Below, piece by piece: positions 20,746 through 29,235 of a DNA stretch of 42,019 nucleotides. The notes below the pieces were generated by a model. It was not told the DNA's origin. It saw only the letters and a list, made by a program, of their open reading frames with translations, and did not search any database. The stretch covers positions 1 through 42,019 of the forward strand of contig SECS01000020.1 of the NCBI GenBank assembly GCA_004211435.1. The letters are read 5' to 3'. Origin of the DNA: Novosphingobium sp. (lineage in GTDB: Bacteria; Pseudomonadota; Alphaproteobacteria; Sphingomonadales; Sphingomonadaceae). Each line of letters opens with the position of its first letter. Position 1 is the first letter of the stretch. A program made the position numbers and the translations under genes.

Positions 20746-22111
20746 CTACACCTTCTTCCTGTTCTTCGTCGGCTTCGTCGCGCTCGGCTTCAAGCGGCCG
20801 TTCCTCTGGGTGCTGTGCTACTGTTACGTCGACATCGTCTCGCCGCAGAAGGGCTCGTGGCACCTGCTCGCCTCGCTGCCGGTCTCGCTGATCGTCTTCG
20901 CCGCGGCCGTGGGCGGGTGGCTGCTCGTCGACGACAAACGCGATTCGCGCTTCACCTACCGCCAGGGGATTCTCTGCGCTCTGCTGGTCTATTGCGGCAT
21001 CACGACCCTGCTGGCCGATTTCCCGGTCGAGGCGCTGGGCAAGTGGTCGTGGGTGTGGAAGGCGCTGCTTTGGGCGATCATCCTGCCGCTGACCCTGCGC
21101 ACCAGGCTGCGGATCGAGGCGACGGCACTGGTCCTGGTGCTGTCGCTGGGGGCGATCATCATACCCGGCGCGATCAAGACCGTGCTCGGCGGCGGCGGCT
21201 ACGGCACGCTGCGCCTGCTGGTTGACGACAACACCGGCCTGTTTGAAGGCAGCACGATCTCCTTGGCGGCGATCGCCGTCATTCCGCTGATCTGGTGGCT
21301 CGCGCGGTTCGGCACGATCTTTCCGAAGCACTGGACCGTCACGCTGTTCGCCGTGGCCCTGACCGGCGCCTGTATCCTCATGCCTGTGGGCACGCAGGCG
21401 CGTACCGGCCTGGTCTGCCTGGCCGTGATGGGGGTTCTCGTGCTGCGCACGGTCAAGCATCGGTTCCTCTACATGGCGCTCGGCTCGATCGCGCTGATGG
21501 TTGCCGTTCCTTTCCTGCCCAAGAGCTTCACCGATCGCATGAACACGATCGAGAATCACAAGGCCGATCAGTCTGCCAGCACCCGTCTCGCGGTCTGGGG
21601 CTGGACCTGGAACTATGCCAAGGATCATCCGGGCGGCGGCGGCTTCGAGGTCTATCTGGCCAACAAGGTGCGCTACCGGCTGAAGAGCGATCCCGCGAGC
21701 GACGGCAATTCGAGCGAACCGGCCTATATCGAGGAAGCCGGCCGCGCCTTCCATTCGAGCTATTTCGAGATGCTGGGCGAACAGGGCTGGCCGGGGCTGA
21801 TGTTGTGGCTCTGGCTGCACGCTTCCGGGCTCTGGCAGATGGAGCGGATCCGCCGCAAATGGCGCAAGCGTACCGGCCCCGACGAGCTATGGGTCGCGCC
21901 GCTGGCCAATGCGCTGATGCTCGGCCACGTAGTCTACATGGTCGGCGCTCTGTTCGTCGGGATCGCCTATCAGCCCTTCATCCTGATGCTGGTCGGCCTG
22001 CAATGCGGCTTCTGGAGCTATCTGAAGCGCATCGACCAGCCGGTGCGCCGGCCGATGGGCCAGGCACGCCATCCGCGGCCGCTGGCAGGCGGGGAACCGC
22101 TCGGCGTCTGA
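20738..22111 (+). CDS. Putative O-glycosylation ligase, exosortase A-associated
   Basis: The 457-residue polytopic protein has about ten membrane helices. The N-terminal segment with FVALGFKRPFLWVLCYCYVD and DIVSPQKGSWHL matches the Wzy/O-antigen ligase-like family linked to exosortase A (TIGR03097-type). A periplasmic loop around residues 285-345, with SASTRLAVWGWTWNYA and HSSYFEMLGEQGW, is the usual catalytic loop of the Wzy_C/WaaL fold. It would polymerise or ligate glycan in the periplasm. The GTG start at 20738 is chosen because it begins the conserved N-terminal helix and overlaps the 48-residue gene. It is divergent from the matching glycosyltransferase. No exosortase gene itself is in the window. 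Confidence 0.85.
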   Translation: MTDYTFFLFFVGFVALGFKRPFLWVLCYCYVDIVSPQKGSWHLLASLPVSLIVFAAAVGGWLLVDDKRDSRFTYRQGILCALLVYCGITTLLADFPVEALGKWSWVWKALLWAIILPLTLRTRLRIEATALVLVLSLGAIIIPGAIKTVLGGGGYGTLRLLVDDNTGLFEGSTISLAAIAVIPLIWWLARFGTIFPKHWTVTLFAVALTGACILMPVGTQARTGLVCLAVMGVLVLRTVKHRFLYMALGSIALMVAVPFLPKSFTDRMNTIENHKADQSASTRLAVWGWTWNYAKDHPGGGGFEVYLANKVRYRLKSDPASDGNSSEPAYIEEAGRAFHSSYFEMLGEQGWPGLMLWLWLHASGLWQMERIRRKWRKRTGPDELWVAPLANALMLGHVVYMVGALFVGIAYQPFILMLVGLQCGFWSYLKRIDQPVRRPMGQARHPRPLAGGEPLGV

Positions 22112-22156
22112 AGGCGGTTTAGCGGTCGCTTTCCCTGCGCGTTCGGGCTACCGCCT
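22112..22156 (+). terminator. Hairpin after the O-glycosylation ligase gene
   Basis: AGGCGGT (22112-22118) and AGC (22121-22123) pair with GCT (22147-22149) and ACCGCCT (22150-22156), a 10-bp stem with a 2-nt bulge and a 23-nt loop. It begins at the first base after the ligase stop. There is no T tract, so termination is uncertain. Confidence 0.35.
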
Positions 22157-22206
22157 CTGCCGCATGAAGGGTCGGATCCGCGATAACAGGCAGGCGCCGT
22201 ACAGGA

Positions 22207-23331
22207 ATGGCCGGGAGAACGCCGATGCGCGGCGCTGAATCGACGGCACCTGCGCATCTCGATGCCCTGACCGGCATCCGCGGTATCGCCGCCTGGCTGG
22301 TGGTGTTCTACCACATGCGCTTCTCGCTGCTGACCCTGCTGCCGATCGATGCGATCAAGGTGCTCGCGCGCGGCTATCTCGCGGTCGACCTGTTCTTCAT
22401 CCTCTCGGGCTTCGTGCTCTGGTACAATTACGCGCCGCGGCTGCGCGACGGCGGCCTGATCGAGGCCGGGCGCTTCCTCTGGCGGCGGATCGCGCGAATC
22501 TGGCCGCTGCACATCGTCCTGCTCGGTCTGTTCGTGATCTACGCCCTGGCCCTGCTGGCGCTGGGCCGCGATGCCTCGTTCTATCCTTTCGCCGAACTGC
22601 CGCTGCATGTCCTGCTCATGCAGAACTGGGGCTTCACCGAGGCGCTGCGCTGGAACGACCCGTCGTGGTCGATCAGCACGGAGATGGCGGCCTACCTGGT
22701 CTTCCCTCTGATCGTCCTGGCGGCCAAGTGGGAACGCATGCCCACCGCCGTGCTCGTGGCGATCGGCCTCGGCCTCGCCGCAGCGATCCCGCTCTATTTC
22801 TGGTCGCACGGCCAGACCTCCATCGGCGCCGACATCTCGCAATTCGGCTTGGGGCGCTGCCTGTTCGAATTCTCGCTGGGCAACGTCATGTGCCTGCTCT
22901 GGCTGCGCTGGCGCGGGCAGCGCCATGCCGCGCTCGCCGCGCTGTTCGCGGGTACCGTCTTCCTGGGCGTGGCCGTGGCGCTGCGCCTGCCCGAGACCGT
23001 GCTCGTCCCGATCCCCTTCGTCGCCGGTCTGCTGGCGCTGGCGCTCGGCCGCGGACCGATCGTCCGCCTGCTCGGCATGCCGGTCATGCGCTATCTGGGC
23101 GAGATCAGCTATGCCACCTACCTCGCGCACACCTTTCTGTTCCTCGTGTTCAGGCCGATGCTGGTCGACGCGCAGGGGCAGCTTGGCTGGCTTCCTTTCC
23201 TGACCTTCGTCGCGATCCTGCTGGCGGCTTCGGCAGGGTTCTACCATCTGCTCGAGAAACCGGCCCAGCGCTGGTTCAACCGCCATCCGCCGCGCTTGCG
23301 GTTGCGCGCGAACGAGGTGCCTGCCGAATAG
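22207..23331 (+). CDS. Acyltransferase 3 family membrane protein (OafA-like)
   Basis: The 374-residue polytopic protein has the Acyl_transf_3 signature: an N-terminal catalytic segment LDALTGIRGIAAWLVVFYHM with the essential R and the H in the first helices (H at about residue 41), then GYLAVDLFFILSGFVLW, and about ten membrane helices to residue 355. It should transfer an acyl group such as acetyl to a surface polysaccharide or lipid. The position next to the XrtA O-glycosylation ligase suggests modification of the same glycan. The start at 22207 is an ATG, with a second in-frame ATG at 22225 that is about equally likely; neither has a strong Shine-Dalgarno sequence. The C-terminal tail is Arg-rich. 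Confidence 0.88.
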   Translation: MAGRTPMRGAESTAPAHLDALTGIRGIAAWLVVFYHMRFSLLTLLPIDAIKVLARGYLAVDLFFILSGFVLWYNYAPRLRDGGLIEAGRFLWRRIARIWPLHIVLLGLFVIYALALLALGRDASFYPFAELPLHVLLMQNWGFTEALRWNDPSWSISTEMAAYLVFPLIVLAAKWERMPTAVLVAIGLGLAAAIPLYFWSHGQTSIGADISQFGLGRCLFEFSLGNVMCLLWLRWRGQRHAALAALFAGTVFLGVAVALRLPETVLVPIPFVAGLLALALGRGPIVRLLGMPVMRYLGEISYATYLAHTFLFLVFRPMLVDAQGQLGWLPFLTFVAILLAASAGFYHLLEKPAQRWFNRHPPRLRLRANEVPAE

Positions 23332-23393
23332 GACCTTGCGTTGCGCGCCGCCTGCGCCATGCTGTCTTCCGACCTTGGAACAGGGAGTGACGC

Positions 23394-23834
23394 GTGAAGC
23401 TCGAGGAACTGCAGGCAAAAGTGGGCGAGGTGATCGGCACGTCGGATTGGCTTCTGGTCGACCAGGCCCGCATCGACGCTTTCGCCGATACCACCGAGGA
23501 CCATCAGTTCATCCACGTCGATCCCGAAGCGGCCAAGGCGACGCCCTTCGGCCAGACGATCGCGCACGGCTTCCTCACCGTCTCGCTGCTCGCGCCGATG
23601 ATGGCGCGGATGGACAAGCCCGAGGTGCAGATGAGCGTCAACTACGGCTTCAACAAGCTGCGGTTCCTCACCCCGGTCAAGTCGGGCAAGCGCATTCGCG
23701 GGCATTTCAAATTGCTCGAACTGATCGAGAAGCGTCCGGGCCAGTGGCTGCAGACGGTCGAGGCGACGGTCGAGATCGAGGGCGAGGCCAAGCCCGCGCT
23801 GATCGCCGAATGGCTGTTCCAGCACTTCGTATAA
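23394..23834 (+). CDS. MaoC-family enoyl-CoA hydratase
   Basis: The 146-residue hot-dog-fold protein has the MaoC/R-specific hydratase signature: DAFADTTEDHQFIHVDPEAA (residues about 30-50, with the catalytic D and H) and GFLTVSLLAPM further on. It should hydrate (or dehydrate) an enoyl-CoA in fatty-acid or related CoA-ester metabolism. The start is a GTG at 23394, preceded by AGGGAGTGA about 6 nt upstream, which is a strong Shine-Dalgarno sequence. It is directly upstream of the thiolase gene (57 bp) on the same strand. The two could be one beta-oxidation-type operon. Confidence 0.9.
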   Translation: MKLEELQAKVGEVIGTSDWLLVDQARIDAFADTTEDHQFIHVDPEAAKATPFGQTIAHGFLTVSLLAPMMARMDKPEVQMSVNYGFNKLRFLTPVKSGKRIRGHFKLLELIEKRPGQWLQTVEATVEIEGEAKPALIAEWLFQHFV

Positions 23835-23891
23835 TTGCCGCGCGGCCGTCGCTCCGGCACGGCTGACAGAGAAGCACAGAGGAGACCTGAC

Positions 23892-25067
23892 ATGCGCGAC
23901 GCCGTCATCGTAGCCGCAGCCCGCACGCCGATCGGCCGTGCCTACAAGGGCGCCTTCAACGCCACGGCCGCGCCCACGCTCGGCGCGCTGTCGATCGAGG
24001 CCGCGGTCGCGCGTGCCGGCATCGAGGGCGGCGAGGTCGAGGACGTCGTCTGGGGCGCCGCGCTCCAGCAGGGCGGCCAGGCGCTCAACATCGGTCGGCT
24101 CGCCGCATTGCGCGCCGGCCTGCCGGTGACCGTCGCGGGGATGAGTGTCGATCGCCAGTGCGGTTCGGGCCTGATCGCGCTCGCCACGGCCTCGAAGCAG
24201 GTGGTGCTAGACCGCATGGACGTGGTGATCGCGGGCGGCCAGGATTCGATCTCGACGGTCCAGACCAAGGACTTCCGCGTCGAGTTCGACCGCGATCTCA
24301 TCCGCCTGCGCGAGGCGGCCTATATGCCGATGCTGCAGACCGCCGAGGTCGTCGCCCAGCGCTATGGCATCGCGCGCGAGGCGATGGACGAATATGCGCT
24401 GCAGTCGCAGCAGCGCACCGCTGCGGCTCAGGCTGCGGGTGCCTTCGATGCCGAGATCGTGGCGACCACGACGACGATGAGCGTCACCGACAAGGCCACC
24501 GGCGAGACGTCGAAGAAGGAGGTCACGCTCACCAAGGACGAGGGCAACCGCCCCGAGACCACGCTCGAAGGACTGGCGGGGTTGAACACCGTGATCCCCG
24601 GCGGCACGACCACCGCGGGCAATGCCAGCCAACTGTCGGACGGTTCGGCCGCGCTGGTGGTGATGGACTCCGCGCTCGCGGCGAAGAAGGGCCTGGCCCC
24701 GCTCGGCCGCTTCGTCGGCCTCGCCGTCGCCGGCACCGAGCCCGACGAGATGGGCATCGGCCCGGTCTTCGCCGTGCCCAAGCTGCTCCAGCGCTTCGAC
24801 GTGAAGATGGACGACGTCGGCCTGTGGGAGCTCAACGAGGCTTTCGCGGTGCAGGTGCTCTATTGCCGCGACAAGCTCGGCATCCCCAACGAACTGCTCA
24901 ACGTCAACGGCGGCTCGATCGCGATCGGCCATCCTTACGGCATGACCGGCGCGCGCTGCGCGATGCACGCGCTGATCGAGGGCAAGCGCCGCGTCGCGAA
25001 ATACGTGGTGGTAACGATGTGCATCGGCGGCGGCATGGGGGCCGCCGGACTGCTCGAGGTGCTTTAG
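23892..25067 (+). CDS. Acetyl-CoA acetyltransferase (thiolase)
   Basis: The 391-residue protein is a thiolase. The acyl-enzyme cysteine is C90 in [10 protein letters not shown]. The other active-site loops are [25 protein letters not shown] (with the catalytic H) and [10 protein letters not shown] (with the C-terminal cysteine). It catalyses reversible acetyl-CoA condensation or thiolytic cleavage; whether it is a biosynthetic (PhaA-like) or degradative enzyme cannot be decided here. The start at 23892 has AGGAGA 7 nt upstream; the open frame begins earlier (23835), but those residues lie before the conserved [15 protein letters not shown] start. It follows the MaoC gene in the same direction. 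Confidence 0.94.
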   Translation: MRDAVIVAAARTPIGRAYKGAFNATAAPTLGALSIEAAVARAGIEGGEVEDVVWGAALQQGGQALNIGRLAALRAGLPVTVAGMSVDRQCGSGLIALATASKQVVLDRMDVVIAGGQDSISTVQTKDFRVEFDRDLIRLREAAYMPMLQTAEVVAQRYGIAREAMDEYALQSQQRTAAAQAAGAFDAEIVATTTTMSVTDKATGETSKKEVTLTKDEGNRPETTLEGLAGLNTVIPGGTTTAGNASQLSDGSAALVVMDSALAAKKGLAPLGRFVGLAVAGTEPDEMGIGPVFAVPKLLQRFDVKMDDVGLWELNEAFAVQVLYCRDKLGIPNELLNVNGGSIAIGHPYGMTGARCAMHALIEGKRRVAKYVVVTMCIGGGMGAAGLLEVL

Positions 25068-25170
25068 GTAAAGCCCCTTACAGAAGCTTACCCGCGATGC
25101 GCTTTCCCGCAGCCTGCTTTCGCCTCGTCGAAAAGAAAGTCGTTACGCGAGGCTAAACATTGGCAACGCG

Positions 25171-25186
25171 TTTACGGCAAATTAAC
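25171..25186 (+). promoter_or_regulatory. CtrA box in the ctrA promoter
   Basis: TTTA (25171-25174), seven bases, then TTAAC (25182-25186) match the CtrA-binding consensus TTAA-N7-TTAAC with one mismatch. The site lies 95 bp upstream of the ctrA start. CtrA autoregulation is well known in Caulobacter; here it is inferred. I found no GANTC methylation site in the 25068-25280 gap. Confidence 0.6.
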
Positions 25187-25280
25187 CTTTAATGTTCATA
25201 GGTCCTATGGTTAATGGATCACATGGCCCTTCACCCAAGGGTCACGTTTTATTTTGTCGGGCCAAAACAAGGGGTTTCGC

Positions 25281-25976
25281 ATGCGAGTGCTGCTGATCGA
25301 GGACGAGCCCACCACTGCACGGGCGATCGAGCTTATGCTGAGCGCCGAGGGCTTCAACGTCTATTCGACGGACCTGGGCGAGGAAGGCCTCGATCTGGGC
25401 AAGCTCTATGACTATGACATCATCCTGCTCGACCTGAACCTGCCCGACATGCACGGGTACGACGTTCTGAAGAAGCTTCGCGTCGCCAAGGTGCAGACGC
25501 CGGTGCTGATCCTGTCGGGCATTTCGGAGATGGATTCGAAGGTGCGCAGCTTCGGCTTCGGCGCCGACGACTACGTCACCAAGCCGTTCCACCGCGAAGA
25601 GCTCGTCGCCCGCATCCATGCGGTCGTCCGTCGCTCGAAGGGTCACTCGCAGTCGGTCATTCGCACCGGCAAGCTGATCGTGAACCTGGATGCCAAGACC
25701 GTCGAGGTCGATGGCGCCCGCGTGCACCTGACCGGCAAGGAATATGCGATGCTCGAGCTGCTCTCGCTGCGCAAGGGCACGACGCTCACCAAGGAAATGT
25801 TCCTCAACCACCTCTACGGCGGCATGGACGAGCCCGAGCTCAAGATCATCGACGTGTTCATCTGCAAGCTGCGCAAGAAGCTGGCCCACGCCTGCGGCGG
25901 CGCCAACTACATCGAGACCGTCTGGGGCCGCGGCTATGTCCTGCGCGATCCCGATGAGCGCCAAGAGGCCGCCTGA
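25281..25976 (+). CDS. ctrA: Cell-cycle response regulator CtrA
   Basis: The 231-residue protein is CtrA, an OmpR/PhoB-type response regulator and master regulator of the alphaproteobacterial cell cycle, motility and, in sphingomonads, other developmental functions. The receiver domain has the acidic pocket (E7, D8), the phosphorylated D51 in LLDLNLPDM, and the TKPF lysine. The winged-helix DNA-binding domain starts near residue 128, with [18 protein letters not shown] and [12 protein letters not shown] as recognition regions. The C-terminus ends in Ala-Ala as in Caulobacter CtrA, where it serves ClpXP degradation. AAGGGG 6 nt before the ATG at 25281 supports the start. The length equals Caulobacter CtrA. 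A CtrA box and a strong terminator flank it. Confidence 0.97.
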   Translation: MRVLLIEDEPTTARAIELMLSAEGFNVYSTDLGEEGLDLGKLYDYDIILLDLNLPDMHGYDVLKKLRVAKVQTPVLILSGISEMDSKVRSFGFGADDYVTKPFHREELVARIHAVVRRSKGHSQSVIRTGKLIVNLDAKTVEVDGARVHLTGKEYAMLELLSLRKGTTLTKEMFLNHLYGGMDEPELKIIDVFICKLRKKLAHACGGANYIETVWGRGYVLRDPDERQEAA

Positions 25977-26032
25977 TCTCGTACGAAAACAAGTTTCTCC
26001 TCGACTAACACTCTCTCTCCGGTCGAAGAGCG

Positions 26033-26068
26033 GCCCGCTGCCCCAGGCAGCGGGCTGTTTTCGTTTTG
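26033..26068 (+). terminator. Rho-independent terminator of ctrA
   Basis: A perfect 10-bp stem, GCCCGCTGCC (26033-26042) with GGCAGCGGGC (26046-26055), has a CCA loop and is followed by TGTTTTCGTTTT. It lies 57 bp after the ctrA stop and before the dctA start. Confidence 0.9.
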
Positions 26069-26093
26069 GCGGCCCATGTGCCATGCAGCGCGG

Positions 26094-27407
26094 ATGGAAT
26101 TCGATCCCGCCAAGCTGCCGCCGGCCGGCCCGCGCCCCTGGTACGCGCATCTCTACGTCCAGGTCCTGATCGCGATCGCGCTGGGCGTGTCGATCGGCCA
26201 TTTCGCGCCGGCGACGGGCGAGGCGCTCAAGCCGCTCGGCGACATGTTCATCAAGCTGGTCAAGATGGTGATCGCGCCGGTGATCTTCCTGACGATCGTC
26301 ACCGGCATCGCCGGCATGCGCGATCTCGGCGCGGTCGGGCGCGTGGCGGCCAAGGCCTTCGCCTATTTCCTGTTCTTCTCGACCCTGGCGCTGGTGGTCG
26401 GCCTGATCGTCGCCAATGTCGTGCGGCCGGGCGAAGGGCTGAACATCGATCCCGCCACGCTCGACGCGGGCAAGGTCGCGCAATATTCGGCCAAGGCGCA
26501 CGAGACCAGCCTGGTCGGTTTCGTCTCGGCGATGATCCCCGATACGCTGGTTTCGGCGCTGACCGGTGACAACGTGCTCCAGGTGCTCGTCGTCGCGATC
26601 CTCTTCGGCATTGCGCTGGCCTCGATCGGCGATCGCGGCCAGCGCGTGCTCGACCTGCTCGAGGACGTCTCGCTGGTCGTGTTCAAGCTCGTCGGCCTGG
26701 TCATGCGCGCGGCGCCGATAGGCGCTTTCGGCGCCATGGCCTTCACCATCGGCAAGTACGGCGTCGGCAGTCTCGCCAATCTCGCGGCGCTGCTGGCGAC
26801 CTTCTACCTGACCTCGCTGCTCTTCGTGCTCGTCGTGCTCGGCGCCGTCGCGCGGCTCGCGGGCTTCTCGATCCTGCGGCTGATCGCCTATCTCAAGGGC
26901 GAGCTGCTGCTCGTGCTCGGCACCTCCTCGTCCGAAAGCGCGCTGCCCGCGCTGATCGAGAAGATGGAGCGCGCCGGCTGCCCCAAGGCGATCGTGGGCC
27001 TGGTCGTGCCGACGGGCTATTCGTTCAATCTCGACGGCACCAACATCTACATGACCCTGGCCGCGCTGTTCATCGCCCAGGCCTGCAACGTCGAGCTGAG
27101 CCTCGGTCAGCAGCTTTTGCTGCTGTCGGTGGCCATGCTCTCGTCGAAGGGTGCGGCGGGGGTGACCGGCGCGGGCTTCATCACCCTGGCGGCGACGCTC
27201 TCGATCGTGCCCTCGGTCCCCGTCGCGGGCATGGCGCTGATCCTGGGCGTCGATCGCTTCATGTCCGAATGCCGCAGCCTGACCAATTTCATCGGCAACG
27301 CCGTGGCGACCGTGGTGGTCTCGCGCTGGGAAGGCACGCTCGATCGTGCCCAGCTGGACGCGGCGCTCGGCGGCACGAGCGCGGCAGAGCGGGCGGCTGC
27401 CGCCTAG
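26094..27407 (+). CDS. dctA: C4-dicarboxylate/proton symporter (DctA type)
   Basis: The 437-residue polytopic protein belongs to the DAACS family. Typical motifs are [16 protein letters not shown] (re-entrant hairpin HP1), [16 protein letters not shown] (helix 7), and [14 protein letters not shown] (HP2 and after). The FNLDGT and the ALF(I)AQA region favour a C4-dicarboxylate carrier (DctA) over a glutamate carrier. It would bring succinate, fumarate and malate into the cell. The start at 26094 matches the usual N-terminus; an in-frame ATG at 26076 is a weaker alternative. It stands alone after the ctrA terminator. No dctBD regulators are in the window. Confidence 0.85.
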   Translation: MEFDPAKLPPAGPRPWYAHLYVQVLIAIALGVSIGHFAPATGEALKPLGDMFIKLVKMVIAPVIFLTIVTGIAGMRDLGAVGRVAAKAFAYFLFFSTLALVVGLIVANVVRPGEGLNIDPATLDAGKVAQYSAKAHETSLVGFVSAMIPDTLVSALTGDNVLQVLVVAILFGIALASIGDRGQRVLDLLEDVSLVVFKLVGLVMRAAPIGAFGAMAFTIGKYGVGSLANLAALLATFYLTSLLFVLVVLGAVARLAGFSILRLIAYLKGELLLVLGTSSSESALPALIEKMERAGCPKAIVGLVVPTGYSFNLDGTNIYMTLAALFIAQACNVELSLGQQLLLLSVAMLSSKGAAGVTGAGFITLAATLSIVPSVPVAGMALILGVDRFMSECRSLTNFIGNAVATVVVSRWEGTLDRAQLDAALGGTSAAERAAAA

Positions 27408-27458
27408 GACAAGCGGGGCGGCTTTACCGCGGCCGGAAGCCCACGCTAGGCTCGGCGC

Positions 27459-28373
27459 ATGTCACAGGAAGCACCCGAATGGCTGGCCCGCGCGCTGGCC
27501 CAGCCCGGCACCGATCGCACGGTCGAGGTCGCCGGCTGTCCGATCCACTATCTCGAATGGGGCACGCGCGGCCGGCCGGGGCTCCTGTTCGTGCCCGCCA
27601 GCGCCGGCCATGCCCATTGGTACGATCACGTCGCGCCGCTGTTCGCCGACCAGTTCCATGTCGTCGCGATCGACCTTGCCGGCTGTGGCGATTCGGGCCG
27701 GCGCGAGGCCTATACGACCGCGCAGATCGCCGCGGAGATCTTCGGCGTCTGCGCCGACGCGGGCATGCTCGAGGCTGCGGTCCCGCCGACGATCGTCGGG
27801 CATAGCGCCGGCGCGCAGTTCGCGATGCGCGCGGCGATCGCGCACGATGCGGCGCTGCTCGGCGTCGTCACGATCGACGGGCTGCGCTATGCCCGCCTCG
27901 AGAAGGACCATGCGGTCAAGGTGCTCGACGGCGAGCGCGCGCCGCCGCGGCCGCCGCGGGTCTATGCCGATCTCGACGAGGCGCTGGGGCGCTTTCGTCT
28001 GATGCCGCCGCCGCTGGCACCGATCGCGGCCGATGCCGTGATCGCGCATATCGCGCGTCACTCGTTTCGAGCCGTCGAGGGCGGCTGGGCCGCCAAATAC
28101 GACGCCGCGCAGGGTTCGACGATCGGCCTCGCGCTCGATCTCGTCGATGCGCTCGAGGATCTGCGCTGCCGCTCTGCGGCGATCTTCAGCGAGCATACCC
28201 ATCTCGCCGACGAGACCGCCGCGGACGTGATCGGCGCGGCCTCCGGCGGGCGGACCGTGGTCTTCACGATCCCCGGCACGACGCATTACCCGATGATCGA
28301 CAGTCCCTTCGCCTTCGTCGCCGCGGTCAAGGGCGTCGTCCTCTCGTGGATCGCGGAGCACCGCGCCGCCTGA
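27459..28373 (+). CDS. Alpha/beta hydrolase
   Basis: This 304-residue soluble protein is an alpha/beta-hydrolase. An oxyanion strand LLFVPASAGHAHWYDHVAP is followed by IDLAGCGDSG, the nucleophile elbow VGHSAGAQ (S116) and a late GTTHYPMIDSP with the likely catalytic histidine. The cap region (about residues 145-205) is rich in Ala and acidic residues. It may be an esterase, epoxide or lactone hydrolase; the substrate cannot be told. It starts 52 bp after dctA on the same strand. The ATG at 27459 fits the first strand. No signal peptide is seen. Confidence 0.85.
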   Translation: MSQEAPEWLARALAQPGTDRTVEVAGCPIHYLEWGTRGRPGLLFVPASAGHAHWYDHVAPLFADQFHVVAIDLAGCGDSGRREAYTTAQIAAEIFGVCADAGMLEAAVPPTIVGHSAGAQFAMRAAIAHDAALLGVVTIDGLRYARLEKDHAVKVLDGERAPPRPPRVYADLDEALGRFRLMPPPLAPIAADAVIAHIARHSFRAVEGGWAAKYDAAQGSTIGLALDLVDALEDLRCRSAAIFSEHTHLADETAADVIGAASGGRTVVFTIPGTTHYPMIDSPFAFVAAVKGVVLSWIAEHRAA

Positions 28374-28423
28374 TCGGTACGAGTCGTTGACCCGCGCGCG
28401 CTTTTCCGCCACGCGCCCGCCTC

Positions 28424-29140
28424 ATGACCGCGAACAAGCCCGGCGATCCGACCACGCTCAACCGTCTCTACGGGCGCTCCCAGGGGCGGCCCCTGCGCAA
28501 GTTCCAGCAGGAGCTGGTCGACACCCTGCTGCCGCGCATCGCCGTGCCGACGGAGGGCGAGGTCACGGCCGAGCGGCTGTTCGGCCACGACTGCCCGCTG
28601 CATTTCGAGATCGGCTTCGGCGGCGGCGAGCACATGGCCTATCGCGCCGACATGCTGCCCGACCATGGCTTCATCGGCGCCGAGCCCTTCCTCAACGGCG
28701 TGGCCCAGGCGTTGGCTCACGTCGACGGCGACGGCGGCAAGAACACGCCGCTCGGCAACGTGCGCATCCAGCACGGCGACGCGCTCGAAGTGCTGAGCCG
28801 CATTCCCGATGGCGCGCTCTCGTTCATCTACCTTCTGCACCCCGATCCCTGGCCCAAGGCGCGTCACGCCAAGCGGCGGATGATGAACGACGGCCCGGTC
28901 GACATGTTCGCGGCCAAGCTCAAGCCCGGCGGCGAGCTGCGCTTCGGCACCGATCACGCGATCTACCTGCGCCACGCGCTGATGGTCATGCGCCGGCATG
29001 GCGACCAGTTCGAATGGCTCTGCGACAAGCCGTCCGATTTCCAGAACCGACCCGGCGGTTGGCCCGAAACGCGCTATGAACACAAGGCGCGCACGGTCTA
29101 TGGTCACGAGGTCTGGTACTTCCGCTATCGGCGGCGTTAG
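28424..29140 (+). CDS. trmB: tRNA (guanine-N7-)-methyltransferase
   Basis: The 238-residue protein is TrmB, which makes m7G46 in the variable loop of tRNAs using S-adenosylmethionine. The family start is present (LYGRSQGRPLRKFQQELVDT). The SAM-binding loop is EIGFGGGEHMAYRA (about residues 63-76), then IGAEPFLNG, and the catalytic region LLHPDPWPKARHAKRR (about residues 141-156). A conserved late E-W-L-C and a C-terminal GHEVWYFRYRRR complete the domain. The start at 28424 has no strong Shine-Dalgarno sequence. The gene is on its own. It is a core housekeeping gene. Confidence 0.95.
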   Translation: MTANKPGDPTTLNRLYGRSQGRPLRKFQQELVDTLLPRIAVPTEGEVTAERLFGHDCPLHFEIGFGGGEHMAYRADMLPDHGFIGAEPFLNGVAQALAHVDGDGGKNTPLGNVRIQHGDALEVLSRIPDGALSFIYLLHPDPWPKARHAKRRMMNDGPVDMFAAKLKPGGELRFGTDHAIYLRHALMVMRRHGDQFEWLCDKPSDFQNRPGGWPETRYEHKARTVYGHEVWYFRYRRR

Positions 29141-29160
29141 CCCGGGGCCGTCGCGACGCA

Positions 29161-29210
29161 CCGACAAAGAATTTCTTTTCCCTGTCGGGCTCTAACTCAA
29201 TCTACTGAGT
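29161..29210 (+). promoter_or_regulatory. Two stacked inverted repeats ahead of the TSUP gene
   Basis: CCGACA (29161-29166) pairs with TGTCGG (29183-29188), with a further AAGAA/TTCTT stem inside. Then ACTCA (29195-29199) pairs with TGAGT (29206-29210) over a 6-bp spacer. The second repeat is a good candidate operator close to the start of the TSUP gene; the first could be a leader hairpin or the 3' end of the trmB transcript. No specific regulator is recognised. Confidence 0.4.
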
Positions 29211-29235
29211 CGACATTACGATTCGCGGGGCATCG

